Positions 1-6,525 of a stretch of DNA of 6,622 nt are shown here, one piece after another. Position 1 is the first letter of the stretch, and every line of letters starts with the position of its first letter. This DNA is from Leptolinea sp. GTDB lineage: Bacteria; Chloroflexota; Anaerolineae; Anaerolineales; Anaerolineaceae. The DNA is taken from assembly GCA_022837205.1 (NCBI GenBank), contig JALHEL010000099.1:1-6622 (forward strand), read 5' to 3'. The notes below the pieces were generated by a model that had not been told where the DNA came from, ran no database searches, and was given only the letters and a program-made list of their open reading frames with translations. A program made the position numbers and the translations under genes.

Positions 1-672
1 TCCGTCAAAAATCAGAGAACCTTCATTTAGAAGAAGAACTCGATTTGCGAGATTTACTTCTTCCATAATATGTGTGATAAAAATAATCGTAATTCCCATC
101 CGGTTCAAATCGCCCATACACTGAAGTACATCCCGACGACCGATCGGATCCAACATAGCAGTTGTTTCATCGAAAATGATCGCGTTCGGTTGCATGGCTA
201 ACACACCGGCCAATGCCACCCGTTGCATTTGTCCGGCTGAAAGCATATGAGGTTGTCTGAAACGGTAGCTATCTGCATTGACAACGGCAAGGGATCTATT
301 CACTTGTTCGCGAATTATTTTTGGAAGACGGCATAAGTTTTCTGGTCCGAAAGCGACATCTTCTTCAACAATCGTCGCAACAATTTGGTCTTCGGGGTGT
401 TGAAAAACCATCCCGATTTCAGATCGTATTTTCGGAACAGCCTGCCGATTACGTGTATTTTCCCCGTTAATATACACATTGCCTTCGGTCGGTAAAAGCA
501 AAGCATTTAACTGACGGGCAAGAGTCGTTTTACCGGATCCGTTTGCACCCACCAGTGCAATCAATTCTCCCGGGTAAATCGTAAAGTTTATATCTTTCAA
601 GATCGGAGGAAATTCTTCCTCTATCCCCGGTTGTCGGTAAGTAAGATGATCCGTCTGGATCAAAGGTTTCAA
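1..672 (-). CDS. ECF-type (CbiO/EcfA-like) ABC transporter ATPase, C-terminus cut by window edge
   Basis: This is an energy-coupling ATPase that would drive vitamin or metal-ion uptake together with an EcfT membrane protein and a substrate-binding S component; none of those partners is visible here. The 224 codons seen contain Walker A GANGSGKTT (residues 42-50), a Q-loop followed by HPEDQIVA (91-99), the signature LSAGQ (144-148), Walker B AIIFDE (164-169, catalytic Glu169), TTAMLDP and the H-loop His201 followed by MEEV. HPEDQ and TAMLDP are typical of EcfA/CbiO proteins. The Walker B block reads FDETT where LDEPT is common. About 50-60 residues are probably missing. I chose TTG at 670-672, giving MKPLIQTDHL, because EcfA proteins usually start this close to the first beta strand and AGGA lies 8 nt upstream. 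An in-frame ATG at 742-744 would add 24 residues that do not look like the family. The substrate cannot be told. Confidence 0.9.
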   Translation of the reverse strand, partial: MKPLIQTDHLTYRQPGIEEEFPPILKDINFTIYPGELIALVGANGSGKTTLARQLNALLLPTEGNVYINGENTRNRQAVPKIRSEIGMVFQHPEDQIVATIVEEDVAFGPENLCRLPKIIREQVNRSLAVVNADSYRFRQPHMLSAGQMQRVALAGVLAMQPNAIIFDETTAMLDPIGRRDVLQCMGDLNRMGITIIFITHIMEEVNLANRVLLLNEGSLIFDG

Positions 673-680
673 CGCAAAAA

Positions 681-684
681 TCCT
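681..684 (-). promoter_or_regulatory. Ribosome binding site supporting the TTG start of the ECF ATPase
   Basis: On the minus strand AGGA lies 8 nt before TTG at 670-672. The competing ATG at 742-744 has only a weak GAG upstream, so this site tips the start choice to TTG. The motif is short and the call is tentative. Confidence 0.4.
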
Positions 685-861
685 GTTCCGGCTGACTGTC
701 AAAAAATAGCCATTCGAATTATACCGACGATTTATCCAAATCATTCAAAATCTCGAAAGATAAAGGATTGAATCCATGAAAATAATCGATAGGAAATCGG
801 AAAATAATTATTTTTTGAATTGATAGTAATTTTTTGTAACAATGGGGGCGGACAAGGACTG

Positions 862-899
862 AAAAGTAAACCTTACTTTTATCTAATATAAGTAGATAA
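862..899. repeat. Two abutting inverted repeats, possible operator
   Basis: The first is AAAAGTAA (862-869), a 3-nt centre, then TTACTTTT (873-880): a perfect 8-bp dyad. The second is TTATCTA (879-885), a 7-nt spacer, then TAGATAA (893-899): a perfect 7-bp dyad sharing two bases with the first. They lie downstream of the regulator gene and about 190 bp upstream of the ECF ATPase start, so a repressor operator for the ATPase is possible. The arms are AT-rich and would make a weak RNA stem. I recognise no specific regulator motif. Confidence 0.35.
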
Positions 900-939
900 T
901 AACATTTCAGAAGATAAGCTGAAAAAATTTAAAATAGTT

Positions 940-1674
940 TTACTCAATCTTCTTTCTTAATATCGTATGAGTTATCATTCCTTCGCGATAATATTCACTT
1001 GAATAAAGGATTGGTTTCCCTAACACATTGTGACCGATCTCATCAAGATGTAGGAGAGCAGTTCCCTTTGAAACTTGCAATTCCGCAGCCAGTAATTTAT
1101 CGGCATTCACCGCATGAATTTCGGTTAGGTCAAAAAAAACATCTTCTTCGCAATATGTTTTTAAAAAATCGAAAATCGGTTTATGCAGCTCAGATTCCTC
1201 ATAGTTTATATTTCTTATAAAAGAAGATGAAAAAGAATCTATACAAAAAATAGTCGGGACTTCGTCAGCACTAATCAATCTTGTCACCCGGATCATCTGT
1301 GATCCTTTTTCCAAACAAAGTTTCTTAATCTCCATAGAATTTGCCGTTGAATATTCTACTTTCGAATAAACTGTCCCAGGTCTATAACCCGCATTCCGAA
1401 TAATATCGAGAAATTCCTCTTCAAGATCAATACGCGTCTGCACTTCAAGAACCTGTCGATTGATGAGCGTTCCGATGCCGTGGATCCGATTTATAAAACC
1501 CTCCCGTTCTAATGTTGCAAGCGCATCACGCATTGTCGAACGACTTACACCAAAATGCTCAGCTAATCGGATTTCAGGAGGAAGACGATCAAGCATACGA
1601 TATTCCCCCTCATTTATTTCTATTAAAAGACGCTGGACTGTTTGTTTATTTACTTGTGTGCTGAACTTATTCAT
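940..1674 (-). CDS. GntR-family transcriptional regulator, HutC-like with UTRA domain
   Basis: This is a DNA-binding regulator of 244 residues, the usual size for the HutC subfamily. Residues 9-75 form the winged helix-turn-helix, with the GntR hallmark LPPEIRLAEHFGVSRSTMRD (31-50) followed by ALATLEREGF and a wing ending HGIGT. Residues from about 85 to 240 fit the UTRA effector-binding domain, including the late motif PILYSSEYYREG (221-232). ATG at 1672-1674 is chosen because it gives the full N-terminal helix, and an in-frame stop lies a few codons upstream; the ribosome site (AAGAGA, 8 nt away) is weak. The gene is divergent from the importer operon, so it probably controls that operon and itself, with the effector being the imported compound or a product of it. 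UTRA domains bind varied ligands such as sugar phosphates, histidine derivatives and fatty acids, so the effector cannot be named. Confidence 0.93.
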   Translation of the reverse strand: MNKFSTQVNKQTVQRLLIEINEGEYRMLDRLPPEIRLAEHFGVSRSTMRDALATLEREGFINRIHGIGTLINRQVLEVQTRIDLEEEFLDIIRNAGYRPGTVYSKVEYSTANSMEIKKLCLEKGSQMIRVTRLISADEVPTIFCIDSFSSSFIRNINYEESELHKPIFDFLKTYCEEDVFFDLTEIHAVNADKLLAAELQVSKGTALLHLDEIGHNVLGKPILYSSEYYREGMITHTILRKKIE

Positions 1675-1694
1675 GACATTTGTCTCTTATATTG

Positions 1695-1723
1695 ATTATT
1701 CTAACTGATTTTCCCTTTTACAA
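1695..1723 (-). promoter_or_regulatory. Possible promoter of the GntR-type gene
   Basis: On the minus strand TTGTAA (1718-1723) and AATAAT (1695-1700) are separated by 17 nt, matching four and five of six consensus positions. Transcription would start near 1688, leaving a very short leader, which makes this a weak call. Confidence 0.25.
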
Positions 1724-1734
1724 GACTTGCAACA

Positions 1735-1755
1735 TTGTCAGAACAAATATGACAA
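1735..1755. promoter_or_regulatory. Inverted repeat TTGTCA-N9-TGACAA, candidate regulator binding site
   Basis: This is a perfect 6-bp dyad with 9 nt between the arms. It lies upstream of the likely regulator promoter and shares its half-site with the dyad at 1819-1852. A dimeric GntR protein is the natural candidate ligand of such a site. Confidence 0.4.
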
Positions 1756-1818
1756 AATTGATTCAAGCTTATGATTCCCCCAAAAAAGATAATTACTCTC
1801 ACCCTGACGAGTTTTGAT

Positions 1819-1852
1819 ATTGTCTGACAGTTTGGATTTTACTATAGACAAT
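1819..1852. promoter_or_regulatory. Inverted repeat ATTGTCT-N20-AGACAAT overlapping the operon promoter
   Basis: This is a perfect 7-bp dyad with a long centre. Its left arm is also part of the short dyad TGTC-T-GACA (1821-1829), and its right arm overlaps the proposed -35 box (1845-1850) of the importer operon. Occupation by the divergent GntR protein would block RNA polymerase, which fits repression, but this has not been tested. Confidence 0.4.
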
Positions 1853-1873
1853 TAAAATAAAAAGGTTTATTAT
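1845..1873 (+). promoter_or_regulatory. Candidate sigma-70-type promoter of the importer operon
   Basis: TAGACA (1845-1850) and TATTAT (1868-1873) are spaced by 17 nt and each matches five of six consensus positions. Transcription would start near 1880, giving a leader of about 45 nt that ends in AAAGGAG (1913-1919), 6 nt before the ATG. A weaker overlapping alternative is TTGTCT (1820-1825) with TATAGA (1843-1848), also with a 17-nt spacer. Confidence 0.5.
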
Positions 1874-1925
1874 AAAAATAGGTCGTACCAATAAAAGACG
1901 AGTTTACAATTCAAAGGAGCAAAAA

Positions 1926-2927
1926 ATGAAAAAATCGAATATGTATTTAATTGTCATTATGGTTCTCATTGCAATTGTCACCTGCTTAACAGGTTGGCAA
2001 AAGGCAGATGCAGCGGATAAACTTAAAATCGCTTTGGTTCTTCCCGGTAAAAAAGATGATGTATCTTTCAACCAGGCCATGTACCGCGGAATGATGGAAT
2101 ATGCCGAAAAACATGCCGATGAAGTGGATGTCAAAGTTGTCGAAAACATCTACGATGTTGCTGACATTGAACCGACTTTAATTGAATACGCAAATGAAGG
2201 TTTCGATGTTGTGATCGGACATGGGTATCAGTTTTCAGAACCGGTCATTACCGTTGCGAAAATGTATCCGGAAGTCGCTTTCTTGCTCGGTTGTGGTGTT
2301 GGCGATGCCCCCAACGTTATCCGCTATGATGTCCAACTTGAAGCCGGTGGTTATCTAATGGGTGTTGTTGCTGCTTTGGCGACTCAATCCAATAAAATCG
2401 GCGTCATTGGCGGTGGTGAAGGCTCGGAAATTACCCGCGGTCATGAAGGATACAAAGCCGGTGCAAGATCCATCAACCCTGAAATTGAGATCCAGGAGGT
2501 TTATACAGGTGACTGGAACGATACCACCGGCGCTTATGAAGCAGCTATTGGCATGTACGATTCCGGTGTAGATGTAATCTGGCATTCGGGTGACGGAATC
2601 GGTTTGGGTGTTGTTCAAGCTGCCGAAGAAAAAGATAAATATGTCCTCGGTAATGTCGAAGATCAGTTTTCCCTTGCAGAGAAGAATGTTCTTTCAGGCC
2701 TTCAGTACGAATGGGGTAATGCACTTGAAAACATCTTTGCAATGATTAAAGATAAATCCTTTTTCGTTGAGGGAAAAGACACGGTTATGATCAACGTTGC
2801 AAACGGAGGTCTTTCCATGACTGAACTTAACGATGTCAAAGGTTGGCTGACTGATGAAGACAAAGCAATAATTGCTGATGTTTATGAAAAACTTGGTCAG
2901 GGTGCCATTGAGCTTCCCGAAGTTTGA
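1926..2927 (+). CDS. BMP/PnrA-family ABC transporter substrate-binding protein
   Basis: This is the extracytoplasmic receptor (333 aa) that hands ligand to the importer encoded downstream. Residues 1-29 form a signal peptide: a KK start, a hydrophobic core and an ADA site before Ala30. Cys20 sits in IVTC, a poor lipobox because of Thr at -1, so a soluble periplasmic protein is more likely than a lipoprotein. The mature part follows the BMP fold: KIALVLPG, then DVSFN (45-49, matching the family's DxSFN), GHGYQF (98-103), IGVIGGG, TRGHEGYKAGA, VDVIWHSGDGIGLGV and GNVEDQ. Relatives such as PnrA bind purine nucleosides. In those proteins the late block usually reads GVDxDQ and is followed by a TSxxK segment; here these are GNVEDQ and SGLQYEW, so the ligand may differ. 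The start is fixed by AAAGGAG 6 nt upstream. It is the first gene of the operon and is followed by a strong hairpin. Confidence 0.93.
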   Translation: MKKSNMYLIVIMVLIAIVTCLTGWQKADAADKLKIALVLPGKKDDVSFNQAMYRGMMEYAEKHADEVDVKVVENIYDVADIEPTLIEYANEGFDVVIGHGYQFSEPVITVAKMYPEVAFLLGCGVGDAPNVIRYDVQLEAGGYLMGVVAALATQSNKIGVIGGGEGSEITRGHEGYKAGARSINPEIEIQEVYTGDWNDTTGAYEAAIGMYDSGVDVIWHSGDGIGLGVVQAAEEKDKYVLGNVEDQFSLAEKNVLSGLQYEWGNALENIFAMIKDKSFFVEGKDTVMINVANGGLSMTELNDVKGWLTDEDKAIIADVYEKLGQGAIELPEV

Positions 2928-2944
2928 TCTATCTTAATGAATAA

Positions 2945-2978
2945 AACGAAGGGACTTGACCTAACAAGCCCCTTCGTT
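2945..2978 (+). terminator. Strong intercistronic hairpin after the binding-protein gene
   Basis: AACGAAGGG (2945-2953) pairs perfectly with CCCTTCGTT (2970-2978). After one A/C mismatch, CTTG (2955-2958) pairs with CAAG (2965-2968), closing a 6-nt loop. The following bases, AACTTATAA, are not a T-run, so full rho-independent termination on the plus strand is unlikely. A partial attenuator, or a stem protecting the upstream mRNA from 3' decay, fits better and would give more binding protein than ATPase and permease. The complementary strand has TTTTATT after the stem, which would read as a leftward terminator, but no leftward gene is nearby. Confidence 0.7.
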
Positions 2979-2990
2979 AACTTATAAGCC

Positions 2991-2997
2991 AGGAGGT
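2991..2997 (+). promoter_or_regulatory. Strong ribosome binding site of the ATPase gene
   Basis: AGGAGGT lies 6 nt before ATG at 3004 and is a near-perfect anti-16S match. It lies just past the hairpin, so translation of the ATPase can start independently of the binding-protein gene. Confidence 0.75.
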
Positions 2998-3003
2998 AAC
3001 ACA

Positions 3004-4530
3004 ATGGATGATCAATGTGTCGTTGAAATGCGCGGAATCACAAAAATTTTCAATGGCGTTAAGGCAAATGACAATGTGGATTTCTTCTTAAAAAAGAGAT
3101 CAATCCATGGTTTATTGGGAGAAAACGGAGCCGGAAAAACAACTCTCATGAACATCCTATATGGCTTGTATCAGCAGGAAGAAGGCGAAATTTTTATAAA
3201 CGGTAAAAAAGAAGACATTTCTTCACCGCTAAAAGCAATCTCTATCGGTATCGGTATGGTTCACCAACATTTTATGCTTGCCAGGCCACTGACAGTGACC
3301 GAGAATGTAATGCTTGGGAAGAAATCAAGACGTGGTATTCTATTGGATACTAACCAAACATCTAACGAGTTGAAAGCCCTATCCGATAAATATCAAATGG
3401 ATATCGATCCGAATTCCAAGATCTGGCAACTTTCTGTCGGCGAACAGCAACGTGTTGAGATTTTAACCGCTATTTATATGGGCGCTGAGATCCTAATTCT
3501 GGATGAACCTACCGCAGTTCTGACACCGCAAGAAACTGAATCCTTTTTTGAAACGCTTCGGCAGATGCGGCAAGACGGAAAATCAATCATTCTAATCACC
3601 CATAAACTTGAAGAGATTATTTCTATCGTTGATGAAGTAACCGTCCTCCGCGATGGAAAAATGGTCGGACGAAGGACTATGGACGCAAGTGTTACCAAAG
3701 ACGATTTGTGCCGAATGATGGTCGGTCGCAATGTGCTATTCGATTTTCCGCCTGCCGAGACGGAGCCGGGAGAGATAAAATTCTCAATCCGCAATATTTC
3801 TGTTAAAAATGACAAAGGCGTGCAAGCATTGCAGAATTTCTCATTGGATATTCGCCGGGGTGAAATTGTTGGTTTGGCCGGTGTTGATGGAAACGGCCAA
3901 AAGGAGCTTTGTGAAATCCTTACCGGACTTCGTCCTGCAGAAAGTGGTACCTTACAACTGGATGGCAAGGACGTAACCAACCGAACTCCGAATTACTACA
4001 TCAAACAGCATATTTCCCATATTCCTGAAGACCGTCAAACGATAGGTCTTGCGCTAAATTGGAATCTAAAAAATAACCTTATTATTAAACAACTCGGCAA
4101 AGGTCCGTTTACTCGCAAGGGATTTATAGAAGAAAAACTGGTTGATCAAAACTGGGAGAAAGCACGTGATGCTTATCAGATTAAAGCTATTGACGGTAAC
4201 GAATTAGCTCGTTCGCTTTCCGGTGGTAACCAACAGAAACTGATTCTTGCTCGTGAATTAAGCCTTGATCCCCATGTGCTGGTTGCAAATCAACCTACCC
4301 GTGGCTTGGATGTGAGGGCGTCAGAATATGTTCGCGGTCAGATTCTTAAAGCGCGAAATAGCGGAACAGCTGTTTTGCTAGTTTCTGCTGATCTCGAAGA
4401 AATTCTACAACTATCCGACCGTATCGCAGTGATCTATGATGGTCAGTTGATGGGAATATTGCCGCGAGGTGCAGATCCAATGGATATTGGCGCTCTGATG
4501 ATGGGGAAGAAACAAGAGGTACATGATTGA
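3004..4530 (+). CDS. Double-NBD ABC transporter ATPase of BMP-type importer (YufO/NupO-like)
   Basis: This cytoplasmic motor (508 aa, normal length for the family) powers uptake by fusing two nucleotide-binding domains in one chain. NBD1 is complete: Walker A GENGAGKTT (39-47), Q-loop Gln88, signature LSVGEQQR (143-150), Walker B ILILDEPT (163-170, Glu168) and His200. NBD2 is degenerate at the ATP site: its P-loop reads GVDGNGQK (293-300), Walker B reads VLVANQPT (425-432) with Gln430 at the catalytic Glu position, and Ser461 stands at the usual His. Its signature LSGGNQQK (405-412) is intact and would serve NBD1's ATP, leaving one hydrolytic site per pair. This asymmetry is usual in RbsA/YufO-type ATPases and is not a sign of decay. 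The stop codon shares its A with the next start (TGATG), so translation of the first permease is probably coupled. Confidence 0.95.
   Translation: MDDQCVVEMRGITKIFNGVKANDNVDFFLKKRSIHGLLGENGAGKTTLMNILYGLYQQEEGEIFINGKKEDISSPLKAISIGIGMVHQHFMLARPLTVTENVMLGKKSRRGILLDTNQTSNELKALSDKYQMDIDPNSKIWQLSVGEQQRVEILTAIYMGAEILILDEPTAVLTPQETESFFETLRQMRQDGKSIILITHKLEEIISIVDEVTVLRDGKMVGRRTMDASVTKDDLCRMMVGRNVLFDFPPAETEPGEIKFSIRNISVKNDKGVQALQNFSLDIRRGEIVGLAGVDGNGQKELCEILTGLRPAESGTLQLDGKDVTNRTPNYYIKQHISHIPEDRQTIGLALNWNLKNNLIIKQLGKGPFTRKGFIEEKLVDQNWEKARDAYQIKAIDGNELARSLSGGNQQKLILARELSLDPHVLVANQPTRGLDVRASEYVRGQILKARNSGTAVLLVSADLEEILQLSDRIAVIYDGQLMGILPRGADPMDIGALMMGKKQEVHD
4514..4520 (+). promoter_or_regulatory. Ribosome binding site for the first permease, inside the ATPase gene
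   Basis: AAGAGGT lies 9 nt before ATG at 4530 and 6 nt before an in-frame TTG at 4527. An ATG at 4523 is out of frame and stops after four codons. ATG at 4530 is preferred by codon type, but spacing alone would also allow TTG. Confidence 0.5.
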
Positions 4531-5579
4531 TGAATGAAAAAACAAGAAAAACAGCTATTAATGCCTTCGGTACAATTTGCATGATCCTTATTGCCTTAAT
4601 ACTGGGAGGTATTTTGGTATATTTGACAGGAAATAGTCCCTTTGAGGCTTATGGTGCGATGCTGCGCGGAGCGTTCAGTAGTCCGCAGCGAATCTCTGAA
4701 CTATTTGTCAAACTGATTCCCATCTTATTAATGGCTTTTGGGGTATCCATTGCATATAAAGCGCAACTTTGGAATATTGGTGCGGAAGGGCAGTTCATCA
4801 TGTCATCCATTGCCGCAACTGCAGTCGCGCTCTATATTAATATTCCTATCCCGGTACGTTTTATCCTCTCTTTTATCGCATCTTTGGCAGCCGGGGCTCT
4901 TTACGCAGGATTAGCCGGTTACCTTCGTAACCGCTTCGGGGCAAATGAAGTGATCACAACCATGATGCTTAATTCAATTGCATCCTATTTCTTGATGTAT
5001 CTGGTTAATGGTCCGATGCAGGATCCAACCACAGATTTATCTCAATCTCCTCTTGTTCCTGAATCTATGTTTTTTGCTCGTCTCATTGGCAACTACCGTC
5101 TACATATCGGAATCTTCATACTGTTAGCAGTCACAATTATGATGTGCTTTTTCTGGAAATCTTCCGTCGGTTATCGCATCAATCTGATCGGTCAAGGTGA
5201 AATGGTCGCAACATATGCGGGAATCAATGTTAAACAAACCGTTATGACAACGATGATGATTTCGGGTGCTTTTGCAGGCTTGGCTGGTTGGATAGAGACA
5301 TTCGGTATCCAACATCGAATCCTTGACGGCATTGCTGCTGATTACGGTAATATTTCCACTATTATCGCTCTACTTGGCTCGCTTAATGTTTACGGTATCA
5401 TCGCCTCAGCTTGTTTTTTTTCGGTACTGCTTTGCGGAGGTGCAAGTATGCAACGAATGACTGAAGTCCCGTATTCGGTTGTCAATGTTATACAGGGCTT
5501 GATTATTATTCTTGTGATCGCACGGAATATGTTTGCCGACAGACTCCCACAAGTCTCCCATAAAGAAAAGAAAGGATAG
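4530..5579 (+). CDS. ABC transporter permease, BPD_transp_2 family (YufP/NupP-like)
   Basis: This integral inner-membrane protein (349 aa) is one half of the translocation channel and pairs with the next gene product. Hydrophobic segments lie near residues 10-32, 61-78, 88-104, 109-131, 143-160, 191-208, 238-256, 273-300 and 318-332, roughly eight to nine membrane spans. The family pattern WNIGAEGQF (81-89) and the cytoplasmic coupling loop GANEVITTMMLNSIA (137-151) match YufP-type nucleoside permeases. Another conserved stretch is GINVKQTVM (231-239). The start overlaps the ATPase stop by one base; TTG one codon earlier is possible. The C-terminus is basic (KEKKG) and presumably cytoplasmic. 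The gap to the second permease is 4 nt, so both are made from one message. Length and motifs are normal, and substrate specificity cannot be read from the permease. Confidence 0.93.
   Translation: MNEKTRKTAINAFGTICMILIALILGGILVYLTGNSPFEAYGAMLRGAFSSPQRISELFVKLIPILLMAFGVSIAYKAQLWNIGAEGQFIMSSIAATAVALYINIPIPVRFILSFIASLAAGALYAGLAGYLRNRFGANEVITTMMLNSIASYFLMYLVNGPMQDPTTDLSQSPLVPESMFFARLIGNYRLHIGIFILLAVTIMMCFFWKSSVGYRINLIGQGEMVATYAGINVKQTVMTTMMISGAFAGLAGWIETFGIQHRILDGIAADYGNISTIIALLGSLNVYGIIASACFFSVLLCGGASMQRMTEVPYSVVNVIQGLIIILVIARNMFADRLPQVSHKEKKG
5571..5576 (+). promoter_or_regulatory. Ribosome binding site deciding the second permease start
   Basis: AAAGGA lies 7 nt before ATG at 5584. An upstream in-frame ATG at 5533 would add 17 charged residues ahead of the first membrane span and overlap the first permease by 47 bp without a comparable site, so 5584 is chosen. 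Confidence 0.65.
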
Positions 5580-5583
5580 AAAA

Positions 5584-6525
5584 ATGGGAAGCATTTTGAA
5601 CATCACCTTTTTCGTCAGCTTATTTGCTGGAATGATCCGTCTGGCAACCCCGATTTTGCTTCCCGCACTAGGACAGATTTATACCCAACGCGCCGGAATC
5701 CTTAATCTCGGTGTTGAGGGGACAATGTTAATGGGTGCAATTTGTGGTTTTATCGGAGCTTGCGTCACTCAGAATCTCTGGTTCGGGTTTCTCTGCGGTA
5801 TTTTAGCCGGTATGATATACAGTTTGATTATGGCTTGGCTTAGTATAACCATGCGTGCCAATCAAGTTATCGCCGGTATCGGTATGAATATTCTCGCGAG
5901 CGGTCTGGCTTCGTTTATCTATCGTCTGGTTTTTGGAATCCGTGCCTTACCCGCAAAAATAACTTCCTTCCAGTCTCTGAAAATACCGGTGCTTGGAGAT
6001 ATCCCGTACATCGGAACAATTTTCTTTCAGCATAACATTCTGGTTTATCTGACTTTTATCCTTGTTCCAATAACTTGGTTCATTCTCGAACGCACGACTT
6101 ACGGTCTGAAAATAAAGGCAGTGGGTGAAAATCCACGTGCGGCTGATTCAAAAGGGATTGATGTAGCTCGCATTCGCTATTCGGCTGTATTGGTCGGTGG
6201 TGCGTATGCCGGAGCGGGCGGAGCTTTCATGACAATTGCTTATCTCAACACATTTACAGAGAAGGTAATCGGTGGTTTCGGATATATCGCCGTTTCTGTT
6301 GTAATCTTTGCCAGTTTCCAACCGGTACGGGCAATGTTTGGCGCCATGCTCTTCGGTCTCGCCTCTGCTCTGCAATTGCGTCTACAAGCACACGGTGTGG
6401 GGATTCCAAGCCAATTGTTATTGATGTTGCCATATTTGATGACAATTATCGCATTGGTAATAGCCTCCGGAAAAGCCGTCTTTCCGAGCGCTTATACGAT
6501 ACCTTACTCAAGAATGGAACGATGA
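5584..6525 (+). CDS. ABC transporter permease, BPD_transp_2 family (YufQ/NupQ-like)
   Basis: This is the second channel subunit (313 aa), membrane-embedded with about eight hydrophobic spans and shorter than its partner, as usual for this pair. The diagnostic block QRAGILNLGVEGTMLMGA (35-52) matches the ERSGxxNLGxEGxM pattern of YufQ-type permeases. RANQVIAGIGMN (91-102) is the ATPase-facing loop, and AVGENPRAADSKGIDV (179-194) is another family-typical segment. The start at 5584 is chosen on the strength of the ribosome site and because it places the N-terminus directly before the first membrane span. With the first permease, the fused ATPase and the binding protein it completes the importer. 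The stop overlaps the start of the following exported protein by an ATGA, so that gene probably belongs to the same transcript. Confidence 0.93.
   Translation: MGSILNITFFVSLFAGMIRLATPILLPALGQIYTQRAGILNLGVEGTMLMGAICGFIGACVTQNLWFGFLCGILAGMIYSLIMAWLSITMRANQVIAGIGMNILASGLASFIYRLVFGIRALPAKITSFQSLKIPVLGDIPYIGTIFFQHNILVYLTFILVPITWFILERTTYGLKIKAVGENPRAADSKGIDVARIRYSAVLVGGAYAGAGGAFMTIAYLNTFTEKVIGGFGYIAVSVVIFASFQPVRAMFGAMLFGLASALQLRLQAHGVGIPSQLLLMLPYLMTIIALVIASGKAVFPSAYTIPYSRMER

Larger units (their letters stand above)
673..939. other. Intergenic region between regulator and ECF ATPase genes
   Basis: This is AT-rich non-coding DNA between two leftward genes. The distance suggests that the ATPase has its own promoter, but I could not pick convincing -35/-10 boxes on the minus strand. 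It holds two abutting inverted repeats at 862-899 (listed separately), the AT-only palindrome AAAATAATTATTTT at 801-814, and a short G-rich run at 844-851. There is no clear rho-independent terminator for the regulator gene: TTTCAG/CTGAAA at 905-924 is a weak stem with no following T-run in the leftward direction. I do not recognise a riboswitch. Confidence 0.6.
1675..1925. promoter_or_regulatory. Divergent control region between gntR-type gene and importer operon
   Basis: This 251-bp region is AT-rich and must hold the promoters of both flanking genes. TGTC or its complement GACA occurs seven times between 1675 and 1850, several times as paired dyads: GACA-2-TGTC (1675-1684), TTGTCA-9-TGACAA (1735-1755), TGTC-1-GACA (1821-1829) and ATTGTCT-20-AGACAAT (1819-1852). 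By a rough composition estimate about one occurrence is expected. These are candidate operators for the adjacent GntR protein; the assignment is inference from position and symmetry. Confidence 0.5.

Noticed and set aside
742..777. Ten-codon reading frame (minus strand, 777 to 745) ending in TGAATG as a possible leader peptide for the ECF ATPase.
   Set aside because: It has no ribosome site and no regulatory codon run, and coupling would require the less likely ATG start of the ATPase.
801..814. Perfect palindrome AAAATAATTATTTT.
   Set aside because: It is composed only of A and T in an AT-rich stretch, so it is easily met by chance and unrelated to the neighbouring dyads.
905..924. TTTCAG/CTGAAA hairpin after the regulator gene as a rho-independent terminator.
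   Set aside because: The stem is only 6 bp and AT-rich, with an 8-nt loop and no T-run after it in the direction of transcription.
3474..3980. Long open frame of 168 codons on the opposite strand of the ATPase gene.
   Set aside because: It lies wholly inside a strongly supported gene, has no ribosome site or recognisable domain, and has Ser/Arg-rich composition typical of an antisense shadow.
3880..4400. Degenerate second nucleotide-binding domain (Gln for catalytic Glu, Ser for H-loop His, altered P-loop) as possible decay.
   Set aside because: The same asymmetry is normal for fused ATPases of the RbsA/YufO type; the reading frame and remaining motifs are intact.
5533..5583. Upstream in-frame ATG giving a 17-residue longer second permease that overlaps the first by 47 bp.
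   Set aside because: The extension is strongly charged and lacks a good ribosome site, while ATG at 5584 has AAAGGA at 7 nt and starts next to the first membrane span.
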